Shown here one piece after another: positions 8,713-17,335 of a DNA stretch of 50,140 nt. Numbering within the stretch: position 1 is the stretch's first letter; each line of letters opens with the position of its first letter. Location: the NCBI GenBank assembly GCA_016934055.1, contig JAFGTR010000009.1, forward strand, positions 1-50,140. The letters are read 5' to 3'. The DNA is from Bacteroidales bacterium (GTDB taxonomy: Bacteria > Bacteroidota > Bacteroidia > Bacteroidales > UBA10428). The notes under the pieces are model-generated. The model was not told the origin of the DNA. It searched no databases and worked only from the letters and a program-made list of their open reading frames with translations. The translations under genes and the position numbers were made by a program.

Positions 8713-8740
8713 ACTGTTCACCGTTCACCGTTTACTGTTC
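8713..8740. repeat. Heptamer tandem tract (ACYGTTY)
   Basis: Four units read ACTGTTC, ACCGTTC, ACCGTTT, ACTGTTC. The same period-7 theme occurs at 26901-26928, 34101-34135, 40541-40568 and 40597-40624. Confidence 0.75.
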
Positions 8741-8804
8741 ACTCTTATGTAACTACTTTATATGATGTTGAAAATTTGTATTTTATTGGTTTTTGTATTT
8801 TCCA

Positions 8805-8942
8805 GCTCCGCAGGAGCGAACTGTTTATAGCAATACCATTGCAATTCATCATAAATCCTTACGTCCCGCCGAATGGCGGGTCGCGGGGAAGAGCAATCTA
8901 ATGTACTTCTTTTGCTACAAACAGTTGGCCCCTCCGGGGCCA
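8805..8942. repeat. Inverted pair of hairpin-TGTTTATAG repeats
   Basis: The plus-strand copy (8805-8835) is GCTCCGCAGGAGC followed by GAACTGTTTATAGCAATA. The minus-strand copy (8942-8914) is GGCCCCGGAGGGGCC followed by AACTGTTTGTAGCAAAAG. The hairpin bases differ but pairing is kept, and the tail is conserved. Further copies lie at 33313-33347 and 49872-49896. Confidence 0.8.
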
Positions 8943-9070
8943 TAAAAATGCATCCATAATTCAAAATGTTTAAAAAAACCTGTTATTCTTCCTGGGGCAA
9001 TATTGCCAAATACTGAGGGACTTTTCACTAAATACCTTATCTACCCTTCCCTTTCATTCAATATTAAATG

Positions 9071-9078
9071 TATTTTTG
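9071..9078 (+). promoter_or_regulatory. Candidate -7 box for ychF
   Basis: TATTTTTG matches the Bacteroidota TAnnTTTG element and lies 17 bp before the ychF start codon. No clear TTTG -33 element is seen at the usual distance. Confidence 0.4.
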
Positions 9079-9095
9079 CATAAAATATATAACAT

Positions 9096-10193
9096 ATGAG
9101 TCTTCAATGCGGCATTATTGGTTTGGCAAACGTCGGAAAAACCACCCTGTTCAACTGTATGTCGAACGCCAGGGCCGAAACCTCTTCTTTTGCTTTTACC
9201 TCTTCAAAATCCAATATAGGCATAATCCATGTTCCCGATCCCCGGCTATATGAGCTGGAGAAATTTCAGAAAACAGAAAAGATAGTTCCGGCCACGGTCG
9301 AGATTGTCGATATTCCCGGACTTGCAAAAGGCGCCAACCAGGGTGAAGGCGTCGGAAACAAGTTCCTGGGTGACATCCGCAACACCGACGCGCTCATTCA
9401 TGTGCTGCGTTGTTTCGATGACCCCAACCTGCCTCATATTGAAGGATCGGTTGATCCGCTGCGGGATATTGAAACCCTCGATTTCGAGCTTCAGGTGAAA
9501 GACCTCGAATCAGTCGAAAAGAAGATGGAAAGGCTTGAAAAAGCAGCAAAGACAGGGGACAAAGATGCCAAAAAAGGAATTGAATCGCTTGAAAAGGTAA
9601 AAGCCCACCTTGAATCATTCGGTAACGTCAGGGATATGAATCTTGATGAAAGTGAGCGCAGGGTAATTGATGATATCTTCCTGCTCACCATAAAGCCCGT
9701 TATGTTTGTGTGCAATGTGGATGATGCCTCAGCCACAAAAGGAAACCAATACACAGATAAGGTCAGGGAATACCTGAAGGACAGGCAGACAGAAATACTG
9801 ACCCTGGCTGCAAAAATGGAAGCCGAGATCGCTGAACTCGACACAGAGGAAGACCGGATGGCATTCCTGGCTGATGCCGGAATTACAGAACCCGGCGTCA
9901 ACCGCCTGATACGTTCGGCTTATGGCATGCTCAACCTGATGTCATTTTTCACGGTAGGCCCGAAAGAAATCCGTGCCTGGACCATCCATAAGGGCATGAC
10001 CGCTCCCCAGGCTGCCGGAGCCATCCACAGTGATCTTGAAAGAGGGTTCATCCGCGCCGAAGTGATGAAATACAACGATTTTGTAACCCTGGGCTCGGAA
10101 CATGCCTGCAAGGAACATGGCAAACTGCACGTCGAGGGGAAGAGCTATGTTGTTGAGGATGGGGATATTTTACACATAAGGTTTAACGTATAA
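9096..10193 (+). CDS. ychF: Redox-regulated ATPase YchF (OLA1/Obg-like)
   Basis: The 365-residue length matches the family (about 363). The P-loop GLANVGKTT is at about residues 9-17. The switch region VDIPGLAKGANQGEGVGNKF and the helical insertion with a coiled-coil-like Lys/Glu stretch (about 130-200) follow. The C-terminal TGS-type domain (SFFTVGPKEIRAWTIHKGMT to GDILHIRFNV) completes the family order. The G4-type position reads NVDD rather than NKxD, in line with YchF preferring ATP over GTP. YchF is a cytosolic ribosome-associated ATPase linked to translation and stress responses. The start is ATG 9096 (MSLQCGIIGL), the standard N-terminus. Confidence 0.97.
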   Translation: MSLQCGIIGLANVGKTTLFNCMSNARAETSSFAFTSSKSNIGIIHVPDPRLYELEKFQKTEKIVPATVEIVDIPGLAKGANQGEGVGNKFLGDIRNTDALIHVLRCFDDPNLPHIEGSVDPLRDIETLDFELQVKDLESVEKKMERLEKAAKTGDKDAKKGIESLEKVKAHLESFGNVRDMNLDESERRVIDDIFLLTIKPVMFVCNVDDASATKGNQYTDKVREYLKDRQTEILTLAAKMEAEIAELDTEEDRMAFLADAGITEPGVNRLIRSAYGMLNLMSFFTVGPKEIRAWTIHKGMTAPQAAGAIHSDLERGFIRAEVMKYNDFVTLGSEHACKEHGKLHVEGKSYVVEDGDILHIRFNV

Positions 10194-10224
10194 TCTATAC
10201 AAGCCTGCAGACCAAAAACAATAA

Positions 10225-11937
10225 ATGTCGGATAAAAAAGATAATATAAACAAGTTGTTTCGCTTTTTTCATTTCGTTACGCTTTGTTTTATCCTTCCCT
10301 GCCTGCAGGTATTGAATGCTCAATCTGACGATGAAATATCATCGGCCCGTAAATACCTTAAAACCCGTGGTGAAGTCATCCTTCGGTTCAGGCTGCCGGA
10401 TGCTCTGACAATACATGAACTAACAAGCAATCTTTCAATTGACAACAAAAAAGGCGATACCATAACGGCTTATGCCAGTGAAAAGCAATTTAACTGGTTA
10501 TTGGATAATCAGATTTCTTTTAAGGTCGTTCTTCCACGTTCACTTGCTAATCCACTACAACATCATGAAAAAAGCACAGCCCGAAATTGGGATGCATATC
10601 CTTCCTACCCTGATTACTTCCAGATGATGGAATCGTTTACCGTACAATATCCCGGTCAATGCATCCTGCATGAGTTCGGAACGTCGGTAAACGGCCGGAA
10701 ACTGCTGGCTGTTAAGATATCAGACAATCCTGCAGAAGATGAACCTGAACCCGTATTTCTTTATACATCTACAATACATGGCGATGAAGGCGCAGGCTTC
10801 GTGCTTACGCTCAGGCTGATTGATTCATTGCTGACAGCTTACAACAGCAACAGTATGATTAAGCAACTGGTTGACAATACAGAAATCTGGATAAACCCAC
10901 TTTCTAATCCCGATGGTTTCTATTTTAATTCTGATACGTTTTCATTCAACTCAAAGCGATTTAACCTCAACAATGTTGATCTTAACCGTAATTACCCTGA
11001 TCCTGTCGCCGGTGATCACCCCGATGGTCATGAATGGCAGCCTGAAAATGTGGCAATGATGAAATTTATGAAAGAACAACGGATCATATTATCGGCCAAT
11101 CTTCACGACGGGGCGGAACTGGTGAATTATCCGTGGGACTGCCGTTTTGCCAGGCATGCCGATGACGACTGGTATCATGCGATTTCCCGTCAGTTTGCCG
11201 ATAGTGTGCAACAATACGGGCCAAAAAACTTTTTCACAGATGAGGATAACGGCATAACCAACGGTTATGACTGGTATTCCATTTACGGTGGACGGCAGGA
11301 CTATGTAAACCATTTCATCCATGGACGCGAAGTGACGGTTGAACTGTCGCATATCAAAAGTCCAGATCCATCACTGCTGCCTGCCTACTGGGAATACTAT
11401 AAAAGAAGTCTTATAGGGTACATACTGCATATACAATCCGGCGTTCATGGCACCGTGGCAGATGCCCTGAGTGGTGAATCCCTTGAAGCCATGATAGAGA
11501 TCCCCGGATATGACAAGGACAGTTCCCAGGTATTTTCTTCCGCTGAAACAGGTGAGTTTTACCGGTTGCTTGCGTCGGGAGACTATTCATTCACCGTGAA
11601 ATCACCCGGGTACCAGTCCCGGCAGATTGAATTCAGCCTGACAGAAAAAGAGACAAAAATGATGGCTGTAAGTCTTTTACCTGCAACAACGGAATTTTCT
11701 TATTTTCCCAATCCTGTTACAAATACCCTCAGTCTAATTCTTTCGGATGAAAGTAAAAATGACCTCAGTTTGACATTTTATGATATCACAGGACGGATTA
11801 CCCGCCGTAACATGCTCCCGGGAATTCAGGGATTTGCAACCATAACCGGACTTGCCAGTCTTGCCCGCGGCATATACCTGGTAAAAATTGAACATGGTTC
11901 CCTAATCAGAACAATAAAAATTACCAAGACACCCTGA
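10225..11937 (+). CDS. M14 zinc carboxypeptidase with T9SS sorting domain
   Basis: The 570-residue protein begins with an N-terminal hydrophobic export signal (about residues 12-32). A propeptide-like region follows, then the M14 catalytic domain. Zinc ligands are H185 and E188 (HGDE) and H294 (NLHDG), NRN near 254-256 binds the substrate carboxylate, and E373 (TVELSH) is the catalytic Glu. A transthyretin-like regulatory domain follows (about 402-485, GTVADALSGESLEA). A type A T9SS sorting domain closes the protein (about 487-570, from YFPNPVTNTLSL to GIYLVKIEHG). It is predicted to remove C-terminal residues from peptides outside the cell and to be exported by type IX secretion. It lies 31 bp downstream of ychF, but the two functions are unrelated. 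Confidence 0.92.
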   Translation: MSDKKDNINKLFRFFHFVTLCFILPCLQVLNAQSDDEISSARKYLKTRGEVILRFRLPDALTIHELTSNLSIDNKKGDTITAYASEKQFNWLLDNQISFKVVLPRSLANPLQHHEKSTARNWDAYPSYPDYFQMMESFTVQYPGQCILHEFGTSVNGRKLLAVKISDNPAEDEPEPVFLYTSTIHGDEGAGFVLTLRLIDSLLTAYNSNSMIKQLVDNTEIWINPLSNPDGFYFNSDTFSFNSKRFNLNNVDLNRNYPDPVAGDHPDGHEWQPENVAMMKFMKEQRIILSANLHDGAELVNYPWDCRFARHADDDWYHAISRQFADSVQQYGPKNFFTDEDNGITNGYDWYSIYGGRQDYVNHFIHGREVTVELSHIKSPDPSLLPAYWEYYKRSLIGYILHIQSGVHGTVADALSGESLEAMIEIPGYDKDSSQVFSSAETGEFYRLLASGDYSFTVKSPGYQSRQIEFSLTEKETKMMAVSLLPATTEFSYFPNPVTNTLSLILSDESKNDLSLTFYDITGRITRRNMLPGIQGFATITGLASLARGIYLVKIEHGSLIRTIKITKTP

Positions 11938-11965
11938 CAGGGCCCCCCCACCCTGCCAGGGTGTC
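11928..11965. terminator. Hairpin overlapping the M14 gene stop codon
   Basis: GACACCCTG-A-CAGGG (about 11928-11942, imperfect at the first base) pairs with CCCTG-C-CAGGGTGTC (11951-11965) around an eight-base C-rich loop. The left arm includes the stop codon. No T run follows, so it may act as a 3' stabilising hairpin rather than a true intrinsic terminator. The sequence resembles the AGACCTGNCAGTGTCT repeat family. Confidence 0.55.
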
Positions 11966-12049
11966 ATCGGGGCATTGCTTTTGAAACAATGATCTAAATC
12001 ATTCGTATAAGTTTATTATTTATGCATATTAGCATATATACAAATGACA

Positions 12050-12065
12050 TTCATGATGTCTGAAT
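12050..12065. promoter_or_regulatory. Shared upstream dyad TTCA-N7-TGAA (copy 1)
   Basis: TTCATGATGTCTGAAT lies 111 bp before the first FNYQAV-type gene and is repeated exactly at 13265-13280 before the T9SS-tagged gene. The core TTCA-N7-TGAA is a dyad, so a regulator site is possible. It may instead be left over from duplication of the region. Confidence 0.45.
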
Positions 12066-12176
12066 TTTCATATTTATCCCATCTCCACCTTCAGGGTATA
12101 GTTTTATTTCAAAAACCAGCCAAAATCATACTGATTGATACATATTAAACATATCTAACTTAAAAACAACTCTATT

Positions 12177-13016
12177 ATGAAAAAATCAATCTTAACAATT
12201 ATTGCAGCCACATTTGCATTTATGTTATCTGCACAGCCACCCGCTCATTTCAATTACCAGGCCGTAGTGCGCGATGCTGAAGGGGCTGTTGTTGCCGGAC
12301 AGGATGTCACGTTTAAAATTGAAATTTTAGCTGGAACAGTTGACGGCACAGTTGTTTACCGCGAAACGCATGAGGCCACCACCGGTGACCAGGGGCTGGT
12401 AACCCTGCCGGTTTTCGGCGGCACACCAGATGGCGCCTGGACAGAAATTGACTGGAGTGCCAATGACTATTTTATTAAGATATACCTGGGAAACAGTACA
12501 GGAACAGATTTCCAGGAAATGGGCACGTCCCAGTTGCTTTCAGTACCTTATGCCATGCACGCCAAAACTGTTGAAACAGAAAAACAGTTTTTGTCAACAA
12601 GGGGCACAGAATTGAGCATTTCCCAGGGAAATATGATAAACCTGCCCGAGATTTATCAAAACTTTGTCATTAACAGCACTGCACAAATCGGGGAATCCGG
12701 TATAACAATCGGTGAAATCACAGAATTAAACGATTCTACCGATGCCGTTGAAAACTCTATTACAATTGAACTTCCTTCAGGGTATACTGACTTAAATACA
12801 CGTGTATTGTCTGTTGAAATATCTGATGTCATCAAATCAAACCGTTACAAATATGGTTTGGGGTATTCAGCAACCAATGGAACAGTAAGTTATTACCTTG
12901 CCCATTATGGACTAGTTCTGCCCGGAGGTATTGCAAATGCCATCAGGATAACCTATCCCGATGAATTAAAGGCACAACCTGTAAGAGTAATCCTGTTAAT
13001 GACGGCTACCAAATAA
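12177..13016 (+). CDS. Secreted protein with FNYQAV-type N-terminal module (paralogue 1)
   Basis: The 279-residue protein has a signal peptide (about 1-19, cleavage after SAQ), then the module FNYQAVVRDAEG ... QGLVTLPVFGG ... MGTSQLLSVPYAMHAKT (about 25-130). This module is common at the N-terminus of secreted Bacteroidota proteins that often carry variable C-terminal domains. Its biochemical role is not known to me. The C-terminal half (about 140-279) is beta-rich and unrecognised. The gene at 13835 is a paralogue, about three quarters identical over the first 137 residues and much more divergent after that. It has no T9SS sorting domain of its own. Confidence 0.8.
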   Translation: MKKSILTIIAATFAFMLSAQPPAHFNYQAVVRDAEGAVVAGQDVTFKIEILAGTVDGTVVYRETHEATTGDQGLVTLPVFGGTPDGAWTEIDWSANDYFIKIYLGNSTGTDFQEMGTSQLLSVPYAMHAKTVETEKQFLSTRGTELSISQGNMINLPEIYQNFVINSTAQIGESGITIGEITELNDSTDAVENSITIELPSGYTDLNTRVLSVEISDVIKSNRYKYGLGYSATNGTVSYYLAHYGLVLPGGIANAIRITYPDELKAQPVRVILLMTATK

Positions 13017-13335
13017 AGCTGCACATACATTGACGGATGCTTTCACGATGTTTATCAAATCATAAGTTATACCCGTCACTTTTAGTTTGTATAGTCACTC
13101 AATAAACAGGAACTTTAAAAAAGTTTAAACCATAAGATCCATCAGATTATCAAAACCCGGAATGTCTAATATCTGACTTATTCTGATTAAGCCATTCCCT
13201 GAAAAGTATCTACCAAAAGATCATGTTGCACTTGTTATTCATACTGTCTCACTTTAACATGCACTTCATGATGTCTGAATCCGATCATACAGGTTTAATA
13301 AACATAAAGAATATAATCACTTAAATAGCTCTATT
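13017..13335. other. Upstream region of the 162-aa T9SS gene
   Basis: This 319-bp spacer has no gene. Its last 75 bp resemble the upstream region of the gene at 12177: both hold TTCATGATGTCTGAAT and both end in CTCTATTATGAAAAA at the start codon. This suggests that promoter DNA was duplicated along with the genes. Confidence 0.6.
13265..13280. promoter_or_regulatory. Shared upstream dyad TTCA-N7-TGAA (copy 2)
   Basis: This is identical over 16 bp to the site at 12050-12065. Here it lies 55 bp before the ATG at 13336, closer than in copy 1. Confidence 0.45.
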
Positions 13336-13824
13336 ATGAAAAAACCAATTTTCTTGTATTTATTATTGTTGTTGTTTCCCTTATCTGTCCTGGCACAGGA
13401 GGTGACACCGGAGGTCATTGCCTCATCAGGCGATACCTACAAGACTGCCAACAACCAAATAAGCTGGACACTGGGCGAGGTTGTCATTGAAACATACATT
13501 GCCGGTTCTTCAGTTCTCACCCAGGGTTTTCAGCAACCCGGGATTATGGTTGAAGTGGGATATTCCGACCCTGTCATGCAACTGCAGATGAATGTATACC
13601 CTGTACCTGCCACCAGTTATGTTACTGTTGAGTTTCAGGATACAGGAGAAAGCCTGTCGGTTGAACTGTATAATATGCAAGGTGGCCGGGTTCATGCTCA
13701 GCCGGTGAATTCACAAAGACTTCAGATCGATCTGAACGCCCTGCCTGCTGCGGAATACATTCTTAAAATTGTTACCGCAGATCATAAAATGATCAAATCG
13801 TATACTATTATTAAACAACAATAA
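13336..13824 (+). CDS. Small T9SS type A sorting-domain protein (162 aa)
   Basis: A signal peptide (about 1-20, ending VLAQ) is followed by a short beta-rich region containing ASSGDTYKTANNQISWTLGE and the segment LTQGFQQP (about 57-64). A type A T9SS sorting domain takes the rest (about 80-162: VYPVPATSYVTVEF, LYNMQGGRV, AEYILKIVTADHKMIKSYTI). The non-tag part is very small, so the protein may be a compact surface or structural component rather than an enzyme. The stop is only 10 bp before the next gene, which makes an operon with the FNYQAV-type paralogue 2 almost certain. Confidence 0.85.
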   Translation: MKKPIFLYLLLLLFPLSVLAQEVTPEVIASSGDTYKTANNQISWTLGEVVIETYIAGSSVLTQGFQQPGIMVEVGYSDPVMQLQMNVYPVPATSYVTVEFQDTGESLSVELYNMQGGRVHAQPVNSQRLQIDLNALPAAEYILKIVTADHKMIKSYTIIKQQ

Positions 13825-13834
13825 CTATTTAACC

Positions 13835-14695
13835 ATGAAAAAGCTAATCTTAACGCTTATTGCAGCTTCGTTTGCCATAATATCATTTGCACAACCACCC
13901 AGTGCATTCAATTACCAGGCCGTGATACGCGATGCCGAAGGAAACATTCTGGCCGGACAGGAAGTCAGCATTAAAATTGAAATACTGGCGGGCTCAGAAA
14001 GCGGAACGGTTGCTTTCAGGGAAACCCATCTGGTCACCACCAATGACCAGGGACTCGTAACCCTGCCCGTATTCGGAGGCGATCACGATGGCATGTGGAT
14101 TGAAATCGACTGGAGCGCAGACGATTATTTTATCAAAATCTACCTTGGGAACAGCACGGGAACCGATTTCCAGGAAATGGGCACCTCACAGCTGTTGTCA
14201 GTACCCTATGCCATGCATGCCAATACTGTGGCAACAGAGAAGCAGGAACTTTCGGTGAGTGGAACAGAAATGAGTATTTCCGGCGGTAACAGCGTAAACC
14301 TGCCTGAAACCTATGAAAATTTTACTGTAACAGGCACAACAAAAGTCGGGGAATCCGGAATGATTATTTCTGAAATCAAAACTATAACAGGGACAACGGA
14401 TGCCACCAATAACAGCGTTGCATTTGATATGCCAGATGGGTATACTGAGGAAAACACTCATGTCTTATCTGTAGAAATTAAAAAAGCCGTAAGTTCACCT
14501 ACTCCTTCGGATTATAACTACGGGCTTGGCTATGTAGGTACTAATGGCACGGTAGGATACAGGTTTGGATATTCGTCATTGGTCCCTATTGGACAGAGTC
14601 AATACAGGATGGTCATTTATTATCCGGATGAATTAAAGAATCTGCCTTTTAAAGTGGTCTTAATGAAAACCGGGATACGGTTTATACCAATATAG
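13835..14695 (+). CDS. Secreted protein with FNYQAV-type N-terminal module (paralogue 2)
   Basis: The 286-residue protein has a signal peptide (about 1-19, ending SFAQ) and the same N-terminal module as the gene at 12177. A stretch of 33 residues from DYFIKIYLGN to VPYAMHA is identical in both. The C-terminal half (about 140-286) keeps the pattern of its paralogue (GESGMIISEI, VLSVEI, YGLGY, YPDELK) with many substitutions, which points to diversifying or relaxed evolution of the distal domain. It is co-transcribed with the T9SS-tagged gene 10 bp upstream. A strong terminator closes the unit at 14778. No function is assigned. Confidence 0.8.
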   Translation: MKKLILTLIAASFAIISFAQPPSAFNYQAVIRDAEGNILAGQEVSIKIEILAGSESGTVAFRETHLVTTNDQGLVTLPVFGGDHDGMWIEIDWSADDYFIKIYLGNSTGTDFQEMGTSQLLSVPYAMHANTVATEKQELSVSGTEMSISGGNSVNLPETYENFTVTGTTKVGESGMIISEIKTITGTTDATNNSVAFDMPDGYTEENTHVLSVEIKKAVSSPTPSDYNYGLGYVGTNGTVGYRFGYSSLVPIGQSQYRMVIYYPDELKNLPFKVVLMKTGIRFIPI

Positions 14696-14777
14696 TCTGA
14701 CAAGGACTTAGACCAAAATCCCCAGATTTGTTTAAGTCTTATCTTTCACGGTTATAATAGTATCTCGATTTATTAAC

Positions 14778-14817
14778 AATGCAGGGTTTGGAATTTCAAT
14801 TCCTTCCCTGCATTTTT
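14778..14817 (+). terminator. Rho-independent terminator
   Basis: AATGCAGGG (14778-14786) pairs with CCCTGCATT (14806-14814). An inner GGAATT/AATTCC helix extends the stem, and a T run follows. It ends the 13336-14695 operon. Confidence 0.92.
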
Positions 14818-14894
14818 ATTTGGTATTCTTTTTGCAGAAGTAATGGTAGAGATTTAAAATGTTTTCAATTACCTTTAATTAAAAATACACGACC

Positions 14895-17315
14895 ATGAAA
14901 CGGAAATCTTTACTGCTGCTCCTTGTAAGCATAGTCATGATGCAGGCAACCCCGGCTGAAAAAGCTTACTGGCCGCGGGAAATCCGCACCAAAGAGGGAA
15001 CCATAACCCTGTATCAGCCCCAGCCTGAATCGCTGAACGGTAATAGCCTCCGCGGCAGAGCGGCGGTGATGGTCAAGCAGAAAGGGGAAAGCGAACCTGT
15101 GTTTGGCGCTTTCTGGTTTGATGCGCACATGTTCACCGACCGTGAAGCGAGGTTGGTTCAGCTGAAATCCATAAACATACAGAATATTAAATTCCCGGGT
15201 GAGATTGAAGAAGACAGAGTTGAGGAAATCAGATCGATACTGGAAACAGAAATCCCGAATTTAAGTCTTGAATTCCAGCTTGATGAGCTGCTGGCCACCA
15301 TTGAAGAAGCCAACAGCGGGAAGGCCAGTGCCGAAGGTTTGAACAACGAACCGCCCGAGATCATCATCCGTCATAACCCGGCTGTGCTGATCACTATAGA
15401 TGGCGAACCCGACACAGAGGCCATTGAGGGTTCTGATATACTGCAGGTTGTCAACACCCCGTATTTCATCGTCTTCGATCCCAGGATGCGTGAATACTGG
15501 CTTTATGGCGATGGCATGTGGTTTGTCACCCATGACGCTCTCAGAGGCCAATGGAAATATGACAAGAATCCCCGCGCTGTCATTCGTGACCTTATCGATG
15601 AGTCAGAAGAGGATTCGGACGAGCAATATGTTGGGCAGGCCATACCTGAAATCGTGGTGCGCTCAACACCTGCCGAGCTTATTGTCACTGAAGGCGAACC
15701 GGTATTCGCACCAGTAGAGGGTGTTAACCTGCTTTATGTCAATAACACCCAGAGTGATGTGTTTATGGATATTGGCAGCCAGATGTATTATCTTATCCTG
15801 TCGGGCCGCTGGTATGTTTCGAAATCGATGAAAGGACCCTGGGATTATGTTCCATCGGATGAATTACCCCGGGAGTTTACAAATATACCTGAAGGAAGTC
15901 AAAAAGACAGGGTGCTGGCCAGCATTGCCGGTACTGAAGCTGCCGATGAGGCTGTTCTGGATGCTATTATACCACAGACTGCCACTGTAAACAGGAATGA
16001 AGCTACGGCCGAGGTTACCTATGATGGTAATCCCAACTTTAAGAAAATCCCCGGCACCAATATTGCCTATGCTGACAACTCGCCCAACACTGTGCTACTG
16101 ATCAATAACCGTTATTACCTGTGTGAGAACGGCGTATGGTTTGAATCAGGAAAAGCTTTGGGCCCATGGGATGTCTGTGTTCATGTTCCTGACGATGTCA
16201 GGGATATACCGGCCAGTGCACCTGTTCATCACGTCAAATATGTCTATGTTTATGATTATACGCCTGATGTTGTTTATGTCGGCTACACGCCGGGCTACAC
16301 CGGATGTTATGTATACGGGCGCACGGTTGTGTATGGCACGGGTTTTCATTACCATTCATGGTACGGCAGGCATTATTATCCACGGCCATGGACATACGGC
16401 TACCACATGTATTACGATCCCTATATAGGTTGGAGCATAGGGTTCTCAGCACCCATAAGAAGGCCTTACAGTTGGTATACATGGTATTACAGCCATCCGC
16501 ATTATCATTATCATTACTACGGCGGATACTGGGGGCCTCCGGCTTACCGTCCTCCCCACCATTATCACCACCACCATTATTACGGGCCAAAACCTATACC
16601 TTATACTGCATACAAAGAGAAACAAAGGGTTCAGTCAACACAGAATATATATCATCATCACCGTGCCGGCGTAGAATCAAGTCGACGTGTCGCCAGCCCC
16701 TCAGGGTCATCACGTACTTCGCTTAGTACAAAAAGGACGGATACGGGCACAAAAGATACACGGGCAGGCACAAGTGAATCAACACGTCAGCCTGCCTCCA
16801 CACGCACTTCAACCACCCGACAGACGACAACCCAATCTTCCACAAGGCCGTCAACAATAAGACAAACCACAACGCAACCGTCAACCCGGACTTCCACAAC
16901 GACAAGGACGACAACAAGGCCATCCTCCACACCCAGCCGCACTTCCACCATACAAACACGACAGTCATCACGCAACAATGTATACACTGACAAAGAAGGA
17001 AACATTTACCGCCGAACAGACCAGGAATGGCAGAAAATTGAGAATACAACCACAAAACCTGCCACACGTCAGACAACAACGACAAGGCCGGCAACAACAA
17101 CAACCACACGTCCTGCCACCAAGTCAACAACTCGTTCTGATCTCGACCGTCAGCAATACAACCGCCAAAGAGGAGAACAACGCAGCACTAACGCCCAGGT
17201 AACACGGAGCACAAGCACAACACGTTCTTCCTCCTCTTCCAAGCCGGCAAAAACAAACCGCTCTTCTTCAGGTTCGGAATCGCAAACCCGCCCTTCCGAT
17301 GGCGGAAGAAGATAA
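14895..17315 (+). CDS. Large exported repeat protein ('carbohydrate-binding family V/XII'-like) with low-complexity tail
   Basis: The 806-residue protein has a signal peptide (about 1-21). After a divergent N-terminal region it has three related units of about 75-100 residues starting near 155, 250 and 365. Each carries a pattern like 'I.G..I/L.Y..N....VF......YYL...G.W......GPW', for example EGVNLLYVNNTQSDVF ... YYLILSGRWYVSKSMKGPW. A Tyr/His/Gly-rich region follows (about 445-590), then a Thr/Ser/Arg-rich tail (about 600-806) with the single ordered patch VYTDKEGNIYRRTDQEWQKI. The repeat pattern matches proteins that databases label 'carbohydrate-binding family V/XII'; that label is not evidence of sugar binding. 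It is likely exposed at the envelope. The basic, Thr-rich tail could contact surface polymers. Confidence 0.8.
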   Translation: MKRKSLLLLLVSIVMMQATPAEKAYWPREIRTKEGTITLYQPQPESLNGNSLRGRAAVMVKQKGESEPVFGAFWFDAHMFTDREARLVQLKSINIQNIKFPGEIEEDRVEEIRSILETEIPNLSLEFQLDELLATIEEANSGKASAEGLNNEPPEIIIRHNPAVLITIDGEPDTEAIEGSDILQVVNTPYFIVFDPRMREYWLYGDGMWFVTHDALRGQWKYDKNPRAVIRDLIDESEEDSDEQYVGQAIPEIVVRSTPAELIVTEGEPVFAPVEGVNLLYVNNTQSDVFMDIGSQMYYLILSGRWYVSKSMKGPWDYVPSDELPREFTNIPEGSQKDRVLASIAGTEAADEAVLDAIIPQTATVNRNEATAEVTYDGNPNFKKIPGTNIAYADNSPNTVLLINNRYYLCENGVWFESGKALGPWDVCVHVPDDVRDIPASAPVHHVKYVYVYDYTPDVVYVGYTPGYTGCYVYGRTVVYGTGFHYHSWYGRHYYPRPWTYGYHMYYDPYIGWSIGFSAPIRRPYSWYTWYYSHPHYHYHYYGGYWGPPAYRPPHHYHHHHYYGPKPIPYTAYKEKQRVQSTQNIYHHHRAGVESSRRVASPSGSSRTSLSTKRTDTGTKDTRAGTSESTRQPASTRTSTTRQTTTQSSTRPSTIRQTTTQPSTRTSTTTRTTTRPSSTPSRTSTIQTRQSSRNNVYTDKEGNIYRRTDQEWQKIENTTTKPATRQTTTTRPATTTTTRPATKSTTRSDLDRQQYNRQRGEQRSTNAQVTRSTSTTRSSSSSKPAKTNRSSSGSESQTRPSDGGRR

Positions 17316-17335
17316 CAAACAAAATAATAACCAGG

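Larger units (their letters stand above)
8170..9095. other. Long non-coding spacer filled with repeat relics
   Basis: These 926 bp contain no credible gene. In order they hold a minus-strand terminator-like hairpin (8351-8393), a degenerate dispersed-repeat copy (8447-8508), a promoter-like site followed by an 8-codon frame (8595-8623 and 8625), a heptamer tract (8713-8740), and two inverted copies of a hairpin-plus-tail repeat (8805-8835 and 8914-8942). A GC hairpin (CCCGCCgaatGGCGGG) lies at about 8866-8881. The region looks like eroded or repeat-colonised DNA. Confidence 0.7.

Noticed and set aside
9491..9901. 136-codon minus-strand frame inside ychF
   Set aside because: It is fully antisense to a highly conserved gene and Ser-rich, as expected from the opposite strand of Lys/Glu codons.
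16723..17130. Long antisense frames opposite the low-complexity tail of the 806-aa protein
   Set aside because: They are a by-product of Thr/Ser/Arg-rich codons. The translations are Val/Leu/Trp-biased with no domain, and the sense frame has a signal peptide, repeats and a terminator.
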